Source: Pempheris klunzingeri (lineage: Eukaryota; Chordata; Actinopteri; Acropomatiformes; Pempheridae). From it: DNA of 64,000 bases. Position 1 is the stretch's first letter. Every line of letters starts with the position of its first letter. The position numbers were made by a program, and so were the translations under genes. Where the stretch lies: positions 18,178,543 to 18,242,542 of the forward strand of contig NC_092012.1 in the NCBI RefSeq assembly GCF_042242105.1. The letters run 5' to 3'. Below, piece after piece: positions 1 through 18,713 of this stretch. The notes under the pieces were generated by a model, which did no database searches, was not told where the DNA came from, and saw only the letters and a list, made by a program, of their open reading frames with translations.

Positions 1-105
1 TGTCTCGATGTTGTTGCTGGTGGTGAGGAGGCTGTCAGCTGCTCCATGATTGTCAATATACTAGAAGATGAATGAGTAACTGTTCCGTCTCATTTTCCTC
101 TCCAG

Positions 106-527
106 AGGACAACAACACCAGAGTTCTGTTTGAGCGTGTCCTCACCTCAGGAAGCTTGTCACCAGAAAAGTCTGGGTAATGTCAAGTACTGATTAAGTTC
201 TGTGCGCGTGTGTAAATTATTTAATCGCCGCTATCTCCGATCATGTTTGCTGATTTGTGCTTCTTCTTTTTTTTTTTCATTCTTCAGTGAGATCTGGGCT
301 CGGTTCCTGGCTTTTGAGAGCAACATAGGAGACCTGGCCAGTATTCTGAAAGTGGAACGCAGGCGATTCACGGCCTTCAAGGACGAGTATGAGGGCAAAG
401 AAACAGCCTTGCTTGTAGACAGATACAAGTTCATGGACCTGTACCCCTGCTCTACAAGTGAACTCAAAGCCCTTGGATACAAGGTGTGTATGCGGCCATT
501 TATAAATGACGTGTCCTGGTGCCAAAT

Positions 528-569
<42 letters not shown>

Positions 570-1607
570 CTGTTTCTTTTAACAAATATATTTAAACTGT
601 GTTTGTAGGATGTTTCTCGTGCCAAACTGGCAGCACTGCTCCCTGAGACCGTGGTGACGCCGTCTGCACCAACACTAAAGGATGAAGCTGACCGCAAACC
701 CGAGTACCCCAAACCTGACACCAATCAGATGATCCCCTTCCAGCCACGTCACCTTGCCCGTACGTAGTCCTCAGCACTAAGCAGTCCTTACATCTTCACT
801 CAGCTCAGTCTAAGAATTATCCATATATAATATACATATATGATAATATAATATATATAATAACAAAAGATATGCAGATGTGTTGTTGCCATCTCTCTGC
901 ACCACTGTCTCTTGTACATGTACCTGATGGATAAAAGGATCCATCTTTGACGTAGCCTCTTCCTCTCCACAGCTCCAGGTCTACACCCTGTCCCTGGTGG
1001 AGTTTTCCCAGTCCCACCAGCTGCTGTTGTCCTAATGAAGCTGCTCCCTCCGCCTACGTGCTTCACTGTGAGTAGCAACAGCTTAATAGCATTAAGCTCA
1101 TATTTACTGGTAATGAAGTAAAGACTTTTTCCCCTACCACAATGCAAAGAGTGTCTGGTTGTGTCTCGCTGCAGGGTCCCTTTGTTCAAGTGGATGAGCT
1201 CATGGAAAGTTTCAGGAGATGCACACTTCCTGAGAGTAAGTCGCAGTTGTCAGATCTTTAAATGAATCCAGACAATGTCTATTTTTAGAAAATGTCAGTC
1301 AGACAGTTGGTCAGTCACCCTATGATCAAATGGTGTGTTATAGTGTGTCAAAATGTTCTTCATCCCCATGTCTTCCACGTTTACTGATGTATTTTCTGTC
1401 TCTCCAGCTGTTGATGCTGCTGTAGAACTGATCACTGGTAGACAGCCCGATGCAGGAGGGGAGGGCAATGGATCCATGGAGAACCATGCCACTGCCAAGT
1501 CACTCAAGAGGCCTAATGCAGACTCCGATGAGGAGGATGACAAAGGAGCTGTGGCTCCGCCCATACATGACATCTACCGTTCACGCCAACAGAAGAGGAT
1601 TCGATAA
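106..1607 (+). CDS. cstf3: Cleavage stimulation factor subunit 3 (CstF-77), 3' part
   Basis: This is the C-terminal part of CstF-77, the scaffold subunit of the nuclear cleavage stimulation factor used in mRNA 3'-end formation. Exons are 106-175, 288-483, 609-759, 973-1067, 1175-1235 and 1408-1607. All have AG/GT borders and matching phases, giving the last 256 residues (the human protein has about 717). The translation matches the end of the HAT repeat region ([20 protein letters not shown]), the proline-rich segment with [15 protein letters not shown], and the conserved tail ending [13 protein letters not shown]. By family knowledge the HAT region dimerises and the tail after it binds the CstF-64 hinge and CstF-50. 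The gene is cut by the window edge; bases 1-105 are intron. It converges on depdc7. Confidence 0.97.
530..567. repeat. (AC)n microsatellite
   Basis: An uninterrupted AC dinucleotide tract in a cstf3 intron, beginning about 47 bases after the splice donor at 484. Confidence 0.95.
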
Positions 1608-1977
1608 ACTAACTATAACACACACTGAACCCTACGAGAATGTAATCTTAACAGGTGGTGCCGTGCGGTAAACGTACACGTCCACATGTTCGAGTGCGTC
1701 TGACAGATTATACATCCGTTGATCTCTGTACAGAAGACATACACATGCACACACACACTCACACAGACAAGCATACAGTATGCACACCTGAGTGTTCTTG
1801 TGGCTTTCCTTTTCGTTAACAGTTTTTATTTTTAAAGACTGACCATTATACTGTACAAAATTTTTAATTCAACCATTGATTTTGGCACACAGCTCTGTTT
1901 TGGCCTTGTGATGTTCCAGTGATGGCTTTTTTTTTTTTTTTTTTTTTTAGATAACTGGAGGAAAAACAATTCCTTTC

Positions 1978-1983
1978 AATAAA
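1978..1983 (+). terminator. cstf3: cstf3 polyadenylation signal AATAAA
   Basis: A canonical AATAAA lies 371 bases after the cstf3 stop codon, just after a run of about 22 T. The 3' UTR would therefore be 1608 to about 2000. No other AATAAA was seen between the stop and this site. Confidence 0.75.
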
Positions 1984-1999
1984 AGTGGAAACAAATTCA

Positions 2000-3358
2000 A
2001 CCAGATTTGCCTTTTTATTTGACTTCACTGATTAATTTTTTCCCCAAGACTTCTCATTGAGCGCAGCCGTCCTGGGCCTCACCACTAAGGGGCAGCATAC
2101 AGCTGCAACGGATCTCAAATGTTCAAATAACCAGAGGCCTTCTGTGGAGAGCAGCAGCAGTTCATTGGCCTAGATTGACCCAAACTACATGAGTGCCACA
2201 TGGCTTTATTTGGGGTTTTTTTCCCAACTTAAAACTTCTCATTTGTGGCTATTTGTATTTTAACTCTAGTTTAACATTGAAAATCCAAATTAAAAATGTT
2301 CATTTAAGCCTTTGGGCTTAAATTATTTTGACCTGCAGTCATTGTATCAAGACAGTGCATTAGTTGTGACAACAGTGAGCATTTTTCAATGTAGACCAGC
2401 TGCTTATTTTCACATTGGATCTGATTACATCATTATTTGTCTGTCCAGCACAGCCTTTGTTCTGAGCACGTGGCAGCTAGTATCAGCCTGGAGCCTATTC
2501 ACAGGTAGCACTGTGGCATAAAGCAGTTTCTGCAGAATACGTCCCTACTGCCACATAATGAACGCTGGTTTCTGCTTTTAGCAAACTCTGCCAATTGCTC
2601 TTAGAAACTAAAATAACTTCTGAATGATAAACGCTGGAGAATAATTTGTTTCCCTCTAAGTGTTCAAGTAGAGCTTCAATCAAGCAAAGAAAATGGGTTT
2701 TGTGTCTTGCTCATTTTCCTGTTAGTTGTCAATTTCAAGTCGCTGATTACAGCAAGAGAACAGTCAAGGCATATTAAGAGTTCTTTGATTTTCTTTAGAG
2801 CAGAAGGCGAATCTAATGTCAGCCACCGAAACCAAAAACCAGTTTCTGAAGGGAAAGTACAGCTCCTTTTCTTATTTGAATTGATAAGCGACTGTTTGCA
2901 TTTTAAAGTGGACTACCGAGATATTGCGATGAGAGCATGTTTTTTGGCTGGAAATGTTAATGTAAGCAATGACCGAATACGACAAACAGTTCTGAGCTTT
3001 CCTAAAGAGAAAGAACTCTGTGTCACAGTACTTCCAGACTACTTTAATTATTTTACAGACAGACAGTATGAGTGAATAACAGTTTCACATGTTTTGTTTG
3101 ACTGGGAACGTCAGTAACATAAAACAGCCTTAGATTTCACAATTATGTCACTCTGTTGGGAAAGGAGGGGGATTGTGAATTTGTTTTTAACAGAGAAAGC
3201 TCAAGTAAGAACGGACGCAGAGAACTACTTAACTCGAAACTGAATATTATTTGTGTTGTGTGGATAAATAACCTCACATACCAGATGTCACTCTTTTCAA
3301 CAGAATATGCACATTTTAAGCCTGCAATGAAAAAGGTTAGACACAACTCCAGGTGAAT
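2000..3358. other. Spacer between convergent cstf3 and depdc7
   Basis: AT-rich sequence with no exon I can assign. Human carries TCP11L1 in the cstf3-depdc7 interval, but I found no coding exon resembling it on either strand. A 122-codon open frame at 2707-3075 has no recognisable domain and is probably chance. Part of the stretch may be an extended depdc7 3' UTR. Confidence 0.5.
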
Positions 3359-4168
3359 TTTATTTAGACATGCCAGAATACAATGAAGATTTTGTGTGGT
3401 TTGAAACCCAGTCTGGGAATGCTTTTGTTACCTGGAAATGTGGATGCAATTTCCGTATTTTAAAGCAGAACCCTGGAGGTGCCATTAAAACGCGGGTAAC
3501 GTTTTCAGTCAGAGAAACACAACAAGAAAAACACAAAAAAAAAACAAAACAAGAAGTTACAAACATCTGTTTTGCTGATTCCCAGAGGGCTGATTCTCAT
3601 GAATGCCTCTGACTGTTAACTACAGCACAACATCAGACTTCCAAATGTCCAAGTTCAAATTTCCGTTTGGAGGTTCCTCAGACATAGCTCTACTGTGCGT
3701 CACATTGTATATGAGAAACCACATGAACGGACACATTTTTATTGCTAACACTGTTTCTGTTGCACGCGCATAAAGAATACATCCATTGAAAAGCCATATG
3801 CAGACAGAATGCCATCGAGACGCATTGCAGCGCGAAAACATTTAAAAAAAAGAACAATTGGTTCACTTTTTCATCCTGGGAAAACAACAGTCTCATATAT
3901 AACTGACAAGAACTTTTCATGTTAGTGTCCCGCACCAAAGAAAATATCTCATAAGTTTCAGATAAGTAAATATGTCCTTAAATATTGCAGCTTATTACGA
4001 GTCTCTTCAAATCAAAATTCACATTCTTGTTCAGTAATCTAAACTACTTCTCGTACAAGCAAATAAAATCCACTTACTGCACCGAAAATCATTTACATCA
4101 CATTAGCTTTTGGCCTCACGTCTGCCCCTTTTTACATTATAATACATGAATTGTTAAACTAATAAATA
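3359..4168 (-). other. depdc7: Probable depdc7 3' UTR
   Basis: This is the sequence downstream of the depdc7 stop on the minus strand. Reverse-strand AATAAA hexamers occur at 3738-3743 and 3359-3364 (read as TTTATT on the plus strand). Either could end the transcript, giving a 3' UTR of about 0.4 or 0.8 kb. The ends are inferred. Confidence 0.5.
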
Positions 4169-12317
<8,149 letters not shown>

Positions 12318-12470
12318 TCACACCCCGTCCCTGGTCCTCAGCTCACAGCGTCACGCACGCAACTGACTACAGTAGAGCCCGAAACTGCCCCCTCCCACCT
12401 CAGCACATTATTCATGCCCCCTCCCTCCCCTCCCCTCCCCACCCCGCCCCGCCGGGACATTAACGTGGTA
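12318..12470 (-). promoter_or_regulatory. depdc7: Probable depdc7 promoter and 5' leader
   Basis: This GC-rich block lies directly upstream of the inferred first depdc7 exon. On the minus strand 12410-12455 reads as repeated G-rich boxes of the form GGCGGGG and GGGAGGGGAGGGG, typical Sp/KLF sites. CpG density is higher than in the surrounding DNA. The transcription start is not determined. Confidence 0.5.
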
Positions 12471-13363
12471 ATGAGGCTCCTACTGTTTCCCACAAGTTTA
12501 ACAAAAGGCGCACTCAAAAGTCACTCCTCACATTTGGGCACTTTTTTTTTTCCTGAGCTGAGAGCGAAGAGAGAGGGAGGAGGACCGGTCAGCCTCCCCA
12601 CAGGTGCTGCCACGGTGGAACCAAAGCTGCTCTGGTGAACCACTCATTTACAGCAGGTCCAGATTAGTCTCTTTTCACCCCTGAAAGCATCATCAGACAT
12701 TACAAAAAAATCATTGTAGCCAAAGACAATATGCATATTAACAACGTTTCCCTTTATTAAAAACATTCTTATTGGTCTTATACATTATGTTGGTCTACTA
12801 TAAGACTTTTAGTTTAAAGGAAATGCTAAACAGACACCAACTTGGGATGGAATCACACTGTGTGGTGCACTGGAGCACTTGATATTAGAAAAGTGAGTCT
12901 GGTACAACGGATGAACTGTGCCAGATTAAATTTAACATGTCCAACCACCTTGGCATGGATGGGGATATCCAAGTAAATGTTTAACGCCTTAAATAGTATG
13001 TTTTATTCATTAAAACGCTCACAGATGTCTGCTGTGTTAGTACATTATGTGAGATGTGTCCAGCTGTTAGTAGGTTTCTGAATGCAGGTTCACATCGTCA
13101 TGTAGAATCTAGATTGGGTCAGATCAGTGGACGGGAGTGATTGATTGAAACTGGGGATGAACCTGCCACTTATGGTCCATTCCTACCCCCCCCTACTTCC
13201 AGTGCACTTGCTCAGACCACACCCAGTCTCACATACGCACCTGTGAAGTTTCCTGATTATAAAGTTTATTCCACGGTCATGATGTTGTCGCCTCAGGCCA
13301 CAAACTGACAGACAGTCACAAAGTACTCAACATGGTTTCTCCAGGACCACCTTTTGCCTTGAC

Positions 13364-13392
<29 letters not shown>
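13364..13392. repeat. (AC)n microsatellite
   Basis: Pure AC tract in the depdc7-qser1 spacer. Confidence 0.92.
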
Positions 13393-13395
<3 letters not shown>

Positions 13396-14224
13396 TGTGA
13401 TAATCACAATTCCAGCCCCACGCTGTCGCGGCTGATAGGAATCCAGGAAGTTTTAACACAACCTTTCACTCACCAAGTCACACCCTTAAAGCCTACAGTG
13501 GAAGCAGAATCTGATCTGATAAAGACCTGCAGTGTTTAAAAGCAGCTACCACGTGAGACAGATGTGGGTCGTCCCAAGAAGAGAGGAGAGGAAGAGGAAG
13601 TTTGAAAGATTTGGGATTTAAAGGATAAAAACACAGAAACACTGAGAATGTGGATGTTATGGAAAAACAATTTCCTCTGCCCTTCGGTCAAAACAATGCA
13701 CTTCGCTGGAGACACAGTACTGAAACATGTGACTGCAGGCGCCTCGGGTGTCAGAGTGGCCTAATGCTTGTCTGGGATCATCTACACAGGCACATTGTCA
13801 CTGGACTTAAATGTCTCCAGAGAGCCTTGATAAACAAACACACACACACACCCCAGAGTGAACACACCTGAGCTGCAGCAGGGACAGATTTCACGCGCTC
13901 AGGCTCTAACCTGGTGGCCTCTTTCTTCAGGTGTAATCTGACTGTGGAAAAGCAGTAAGCTGACACTGTAAACCCAATGTTGGTCACTCGCTGAAAGAGA
14001 GACTGAAAGGAAGACAGCAATTATCATCACGAGGTGTGCAGCAGGTGCAAACCGGTTTGATTACTGTCCTTCTTTTACTTCCTTTAGAGAGAAAAATGCT
14101 CTTTTACACCAGGTGAAGTGGCAGCGTATGAGCATGTAAGAGAATTCTGTTAACCTCCGCCCTCATATACTGCTGAGCCGCTCTCGGTGCTCTAAGGAAA
14201 CTGCAGGTGTGTTTATGTGTAACT

Positions 14225-14420
14225 TTAAAGGGGTATTCCACTGATTTTACACATGATGCTCAGCTTACTCGTCAAAAGGAGTTCTAGTTAGCCCATGAGA
14301 AACTGTTGTGTAATATTGTTTGCAGGTCTGGATGAAGCTTTTGACATGTTAAAAATTGGGTTGGGTTTAAGACGTGCCTGTGTAAACAAACTGGAGGTAT
14401 TATGGGAAATGTATTGGATT
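14225..14420. repeat. Possible diverged teleost interspersed repeat
   Basis: The stretch begins TTTAAAGGGGTATTCCACTG and continues TTTTACACATGATGCTCAG. It resembles the start of a repeat seen in many fish genomes (GGTACTCCACTGATTTTACA). Only the left part is recognisable, and the right boundary is a guess. Confidence 0.35.
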
Positions 14421-15659
14421 TGGATTGGATAATGGATTGACCCCTACTTGGAAATAAAAGTCAGGATATCTTGACAATTCGTCCAGCTATGGAACCGCAA
14501 CACATGGAGTACCCCAGTGGCTTAGAGGCAAAGATTCTGTTGGTGTGGCTCCATCTAATTCTCGAAAGAGTCTGAGCATTTAGCTGATGTGTGCTTCAGT
14601 GTTGTCCGTATTCTTGGTTCAACTGTTTACTGAAACTTTCTGATTTAAAATATAAAACAGAAAACGGCAAATATGGTCACAGACTAGTCCCAAGGCTCCA
14701 TAGCTTCCATTAATGATCTCAGGAGCACATGTAGCATGTATTTACACTTCAACCATTCAGAAGGCAGGGCTGACCGCAATCATTATTGGTCCTAATTTTA
14801 AGCATAACAAAATGAGACCATGGAGCTAATTATCCTTAGCTGGTCAAACACAGCAAAGCTATTACAACTATTACAAATGACGCCTATGTTTCTATCATAC
14901 AAATGGCTCTAATGCTGGCTGTGAATCTGTGTGAGTCTGGCTGGACACCTTTGTTGTATCTCTCTTCTTGAGTAATCTAATAAGGCTATTAAATGCCCCT
15001 AAAAGTAGCACATTAAAAAAGGAGAAAAGATCAATTATTACTTATCAGAACCATTTCCTTGGATGGCTAAACACGGGGACAAGAATAATGGATGGAGTAC
15101 TACAACAAGCCGTTACAATAAGGGCTATAAAGCTGTGATGACTTTAATGATGTCAGTCAAAAGCTGCTAAAGCAAAACCTCTTTTCCCTGATACAAAAAT
15201 CTCATCACCCCTGAGTGCACTCAGTCACAAAAGTAAACCCAAGTCTTGAACAATTGGCATTGTCCGCACAATGAAGTATGAATCATAAGCACTATGCTCC
15301 CAAGCAATGAATTCATAGAAGCTCGGGGGACTTGTCTGTAGCTGTGACATGCTGTGTGTGTATAGAAACTCACCTTTTCCTCTGCTGTAGATGGTGTGTT
15401 TTTACATCTATACAGGCATCATGTCCATATGGAGGCAATCAAAGGAAATGACAGGAGACAAAGGAGATCCGTACCCTGAAGGAGAATCAGCTCTGTGCCT
15501 TCAGTGAGAGAGAGAAACCTTTGGCTGAGGGCGAAACTGGTTTTACAACTCCTCAAGTGAATGCATTGAAGCCTGATGTGCTGGTATTTTGTAAACTCGC
15601 CTCAATGCTGACTTCAGCGTCGAGGAGTGAGAAATGTTTTACACCGACACAGAAAATCA

Positions 15660-15681
15660 AAGAGAGAGAGAGAGAGAGAGA
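15660..15681. repeat. (AG)n microsatellite
   Basis: Perfect AG tract followed by an AGGAG-rich purine run up to about 15695. Confidence 0.9.
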
Positions 15682-16089
15682 GGAGAGGAGAGGGGGGCGA
15701 GCACACTGGTTCACACAATCAGAAATTCTAGTCCACAAGGTCAAAGCAATATTTACTCTCCTGTTTCTCCGCATGTGCCCGGGAGGCCCTGCACGCTTCC
15801 TTCTCTTTCTCCTTCACGCTTATCGGTCATGTAATGTTGGTGACGTAGTAGTTATGATGACAAATATCCAGGAGATGGTTTGCATAGTGAGAAGAGAGGA
15901 ACCTACTATGTGAGTTTCTGTTATGCGACATGGAAAAAATGAAGGAAATGTTGAGCGAACAGGTGGCAGGCACAGTGTGAAGCGCTGCTGCTACTGTGGA
16001 AGTCGATGATTTAGATCCATTGATAAAACTGGGGGATGCAAGAAGATGAGAACTCTTGAGCAAATCCCAAAAATGCCAGTGGTGGATGA

Positions 16090-16220
16090 TGCAGCTTCTA
16101 CCCTTCTTTTATATACTTTTTATACTTTTTTATGGCACTTAAAGTGGATTGCACTTTCAATTTCGTTGTACCTGTACAAACAACAATAAAGACAATAGAG
16201 ACATTCTATTCTATTCTATG
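16090..16220 (+). mobile_element. Non-LTR retrotransposon 3' tail (L2-like)
   Basis: The sequence TTTCGTTGTACCTGTACAAA is followed by AACAATAAAGACA and then a short ATTCT microsatellite (16205-16218). This is the usual 3' end of fish L2/CR1-type LINEs and SINEs that share their tail. No reverse transcriptase frame is present, so it is a 5'-truncated copy inserted in plus orientation. Confidence 0.65.
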
Positions 16221-16225
16221 ATGCC

Positions 16226-16732
16226 TCAACTAAGTAAAAATACCAATACCACAATGTAAAAATACTATTACAAGTAACAGTCGTGCACTTAAAGTCTTAA
16301 AATACAGAAGCATCAACAGCAAATTATACAGAACACATACTGATGTGTGACGTTATTAGGTCACTAATACCTGTGCGGCCTTGTGTAAGTAGCATTTTAT
16401 TGTTGTTGGTTGAGGTTGAGCTAGTTTTAACTTCTTTGCGTGCACTTTAGTCCAGTTGTTCCCAAACTACAGGTCAGGCCCAATCCTTCACATAATACAT
16501 ACATACACCTAGACACTGCTTTTTTTCTAAGGGTCACAAGCCAGAAATTTTATTAACTTTAGTTTTTTTTTTTATAGATCTACATTTATTTTATTTTCAA
16601 TATTTTGCTCTTAATTGAAGCAGAGTAGGAGTGTGAAGGAGCGTAAAACGATACAACCAGATAAAGTAAAGGAACCTAAAAAACGTACTTAAAAGTGTCA
16701 TCTGAGTAAAGTTAGTTGCTTTCCACCACTGC
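16226..16732. mobile_element. Non-autonomous DNA transposon-like repeat (CAGTGGTGGAA family)
   Basis: The left part holds ACTAAGTAAAAATACCAATA and AATGTAAAAATACTATTACA. The right end reads GAGTAAAGTTAGTTGCTTTC and then CACCACTG. These are the inverted terminal parts of a very abundant teleost MITE with AGTAAAAGTAC motifs, probably hAT-related. It is a longer copy than the fragment at 6281-6428. The exact left terminus is blurred by the adjoining LINE tail. Confidence 0.6.
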
Positions 16733-17564
16733 CAGATGTTCAGTTGTTTGTAGTAAATCTGAAATCCTCCCTTCTACAGATTTCGATTGCACGTCCCTAA
16801 AGTGTGTATGTCAGTGGTTAAGACAGCTTTGAAACATCACCGGTATCACACAGTAGATCAGGTTTAACCACGTCCCATTTCCAAACCCAACAGGCAGTCG
16901 ATGTTTCGCAGTCTTATATAACATCATCCGTCCAGTTACTGTGCTCTGCTGCCTCAAGGGTGCTCTCAGTCTGTCTCCCACATACGGAACAATGCAGTGC
17001 ATTAAAATTCATACGCTTTTCATCTGGAGAGCAGACATCCAGTATTTGTATCCACCAGTGGTGCCCGTACTGGAATCCCAAACGCTTGCCTAACGGGCCG
17101 TCCTCCGCAGCTCCAAAGGACAGAGGACAGTGGCTTTCCTCACAGAGCCGATGCTGCAGCACAGAGGAACTTTTGTTTTTTGGGCGCCTGCAGTAATTTT
17201 GCTTTGTGGCTCGACAATCATATTTTATTCAAAAGGCTCTAGACCCTCTCAGACGACACAAAGTCAGCCACCCATTCTCAGTGAATAGTTTAGTCATGAG
17301 AGCATGGTGGGCGAGCATTGCAGCAAGTTTCTCGCCCTGCAGTGGCCCCCCCCTCAGAATATGAACTACACACTCCATCAAGCAGGTGGAGTTTAACTCT
17401 ACCCGACCTGTCTGAGCTCAGAGGTGGGACATGAGTTTTGAGTTGGGGGGGGGGGTGCACAGTCGAGACCAGTAGCAAAGTTGTAATTAGTATTAGCGTG
17501 TCGTGGACCACGTTGACCCCCTCACACGAAACATACAAAGGCAAACATCTAATACATGCGACAC

Positions 17565-18713
17565 TTTATTTACAAACTGCATCTGTAAAGAACAAGATTT
17601 TCTTTGATAGCATAAAATTGGTAACTGACTTATAAAGAGTCTGTTTAGGAAAACTGTGAAAAAACAATGAAAAAGTGTCTCAGAAATTGTAATGAACAAG
17701 AGAACATAACAATATTTACTTCTGTGAAAAATATATATCTATCTGTCATAAAATGTGGGCTATGTCTGTAAAGGAGTATAAAGACAACTTTTATTTGTTT
17801 CATTTTACCCTCAGATAAGTCAAGGTAATAATATCTGATTAACAAAATTCACAAAAAGCAGTGCTGGAATGGCACTGGCTTGTATCTTATAAGCAAAGGG
17901 GTGTCTGAAGCTCTAAAATTAAACCACAATATAGATACAGTATATAGTTACTAAATTCCTCCTTAAGAGAATTGCTGCAGTTCCCACCTCCCAGTTCTTT
18001 TATACAAAATGTACATTATATATAAGTTGGCGCTCCATTATAAAATGGATGTTTTACAAACAGTATATAGCTACGGTTATATATAATATAGAGGCATTTT
18101 TTTCTTTTTTCTTTTTCTTTTTTTTTTTTACAATAAATCAATTTCTCTGTATGTGAGCCTACTTATGAGATGATTGATGAAGGCTTGTTATAAGTGTACG
18201 TAATCAGATTTCTGCATTTTCATTTGCCGTGCTCTAATTCCTATGCCGATTGCTTTCTATCTAGTGCATACTCACGGGTTATGATCTGGCATTTAAAAAG
18301 AAGAAAAAAAAAAAAAAAAAAGAAGAAAAAAAAACCAAAATAAATCTACGAAAAGGCCCATAAAAGTGGGCTTGTAACTACAAAAACCTACAAAGACTAG
18401 GAGGAGCATTGCAGCGAGTGGAAGTCTTCCAAAAACAAAGTCCTTGTCCTCTGATGATCAAGCAGTAACTCTCTGCCCCACCGTTCCACCGTTCACCTGC
18501 TGCCACTTTTAGGCCACAGGCCCCGAATGTGTTCCAGGTAAGTCGGGTGACAGCTCTCTGATTCGAATCTCTCTGTGGCTGGAAGGAGACACTCTCTTCC
18601 TCCTTCTCTGCTGCCATTTCGAGCTGGAGGCATCTTCTTTTTTTTCTAAGTGTCTGACTGTTGTTTTAAGCTTTCTTTTTCTCCTTTTTTAAACCAAGCC
18701 AGTGGAGGCTGGC
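17565..18713 (-). other. qser1: Probable qser1 3' UTR with polyA signal
   Basis: This AT-rich region follows the qser1 stop. A reverse-strand AATAAA lies at 17565-17570 (TTTATT on plus), giving a 3' UTR of about 1.15 kb. It contains A/T homopolymers near 18100-18135 and 18300-18335 that could cause alternative 3' ends or internal priming. The extent is inferred. Confidence 0.55.

Larger units (their letters stand above)
12471..17564. other. Spacer between depdc7 and qser1
   Basis: No gene recognised. The stretch holds a CA microsatellite (13364-13392), an AG tract (15660-15681), a diverged repeat near 14225-14420, a LINE-type 3' tail (16090-16220) and a MITE-like copy (16226-16732). Open frames at 15521-15913 and 16914-17196 show no known domain. 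The head-to-tail neighbours are both on the minus strand, so distal qser1 3' sequence and depdc7 upstream elements share this interval. Confidence 0.6.

Noticed and set aside
231-585. Minus-strand ORFs in the cstf3 intron encoding runs of Cys-Val
   Set aside because: They are produced by translating the (AC)n microsatellite and the antisense of the cstf3 exon. The same artefact explains frames at 11206-11500 and 11574-11831.
2707-3075. 122-codon ORF in the cstf3-depdc7 spacer
   Set aside because: No recognisable domain, AT-rich codon use, no convincing splice sites, and it does not resemble TCP11L1, the gene expected here. Treated as chance.
15521-15913. 130-codon ORF in the depdc7-qser1 spacer
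   Set aside because: It runs through an AG microsatellite (REREREREE), shows no domain and lacks flanking exon signals.
16914-17196. Overlapping 82- and 78-codon ORFs on opposite strands
   Set aside because: The minus-strand frame has a CSVCG stretch reminiscent of a metal-binding motif, but there is no second cysteine pair and no homology I can name.
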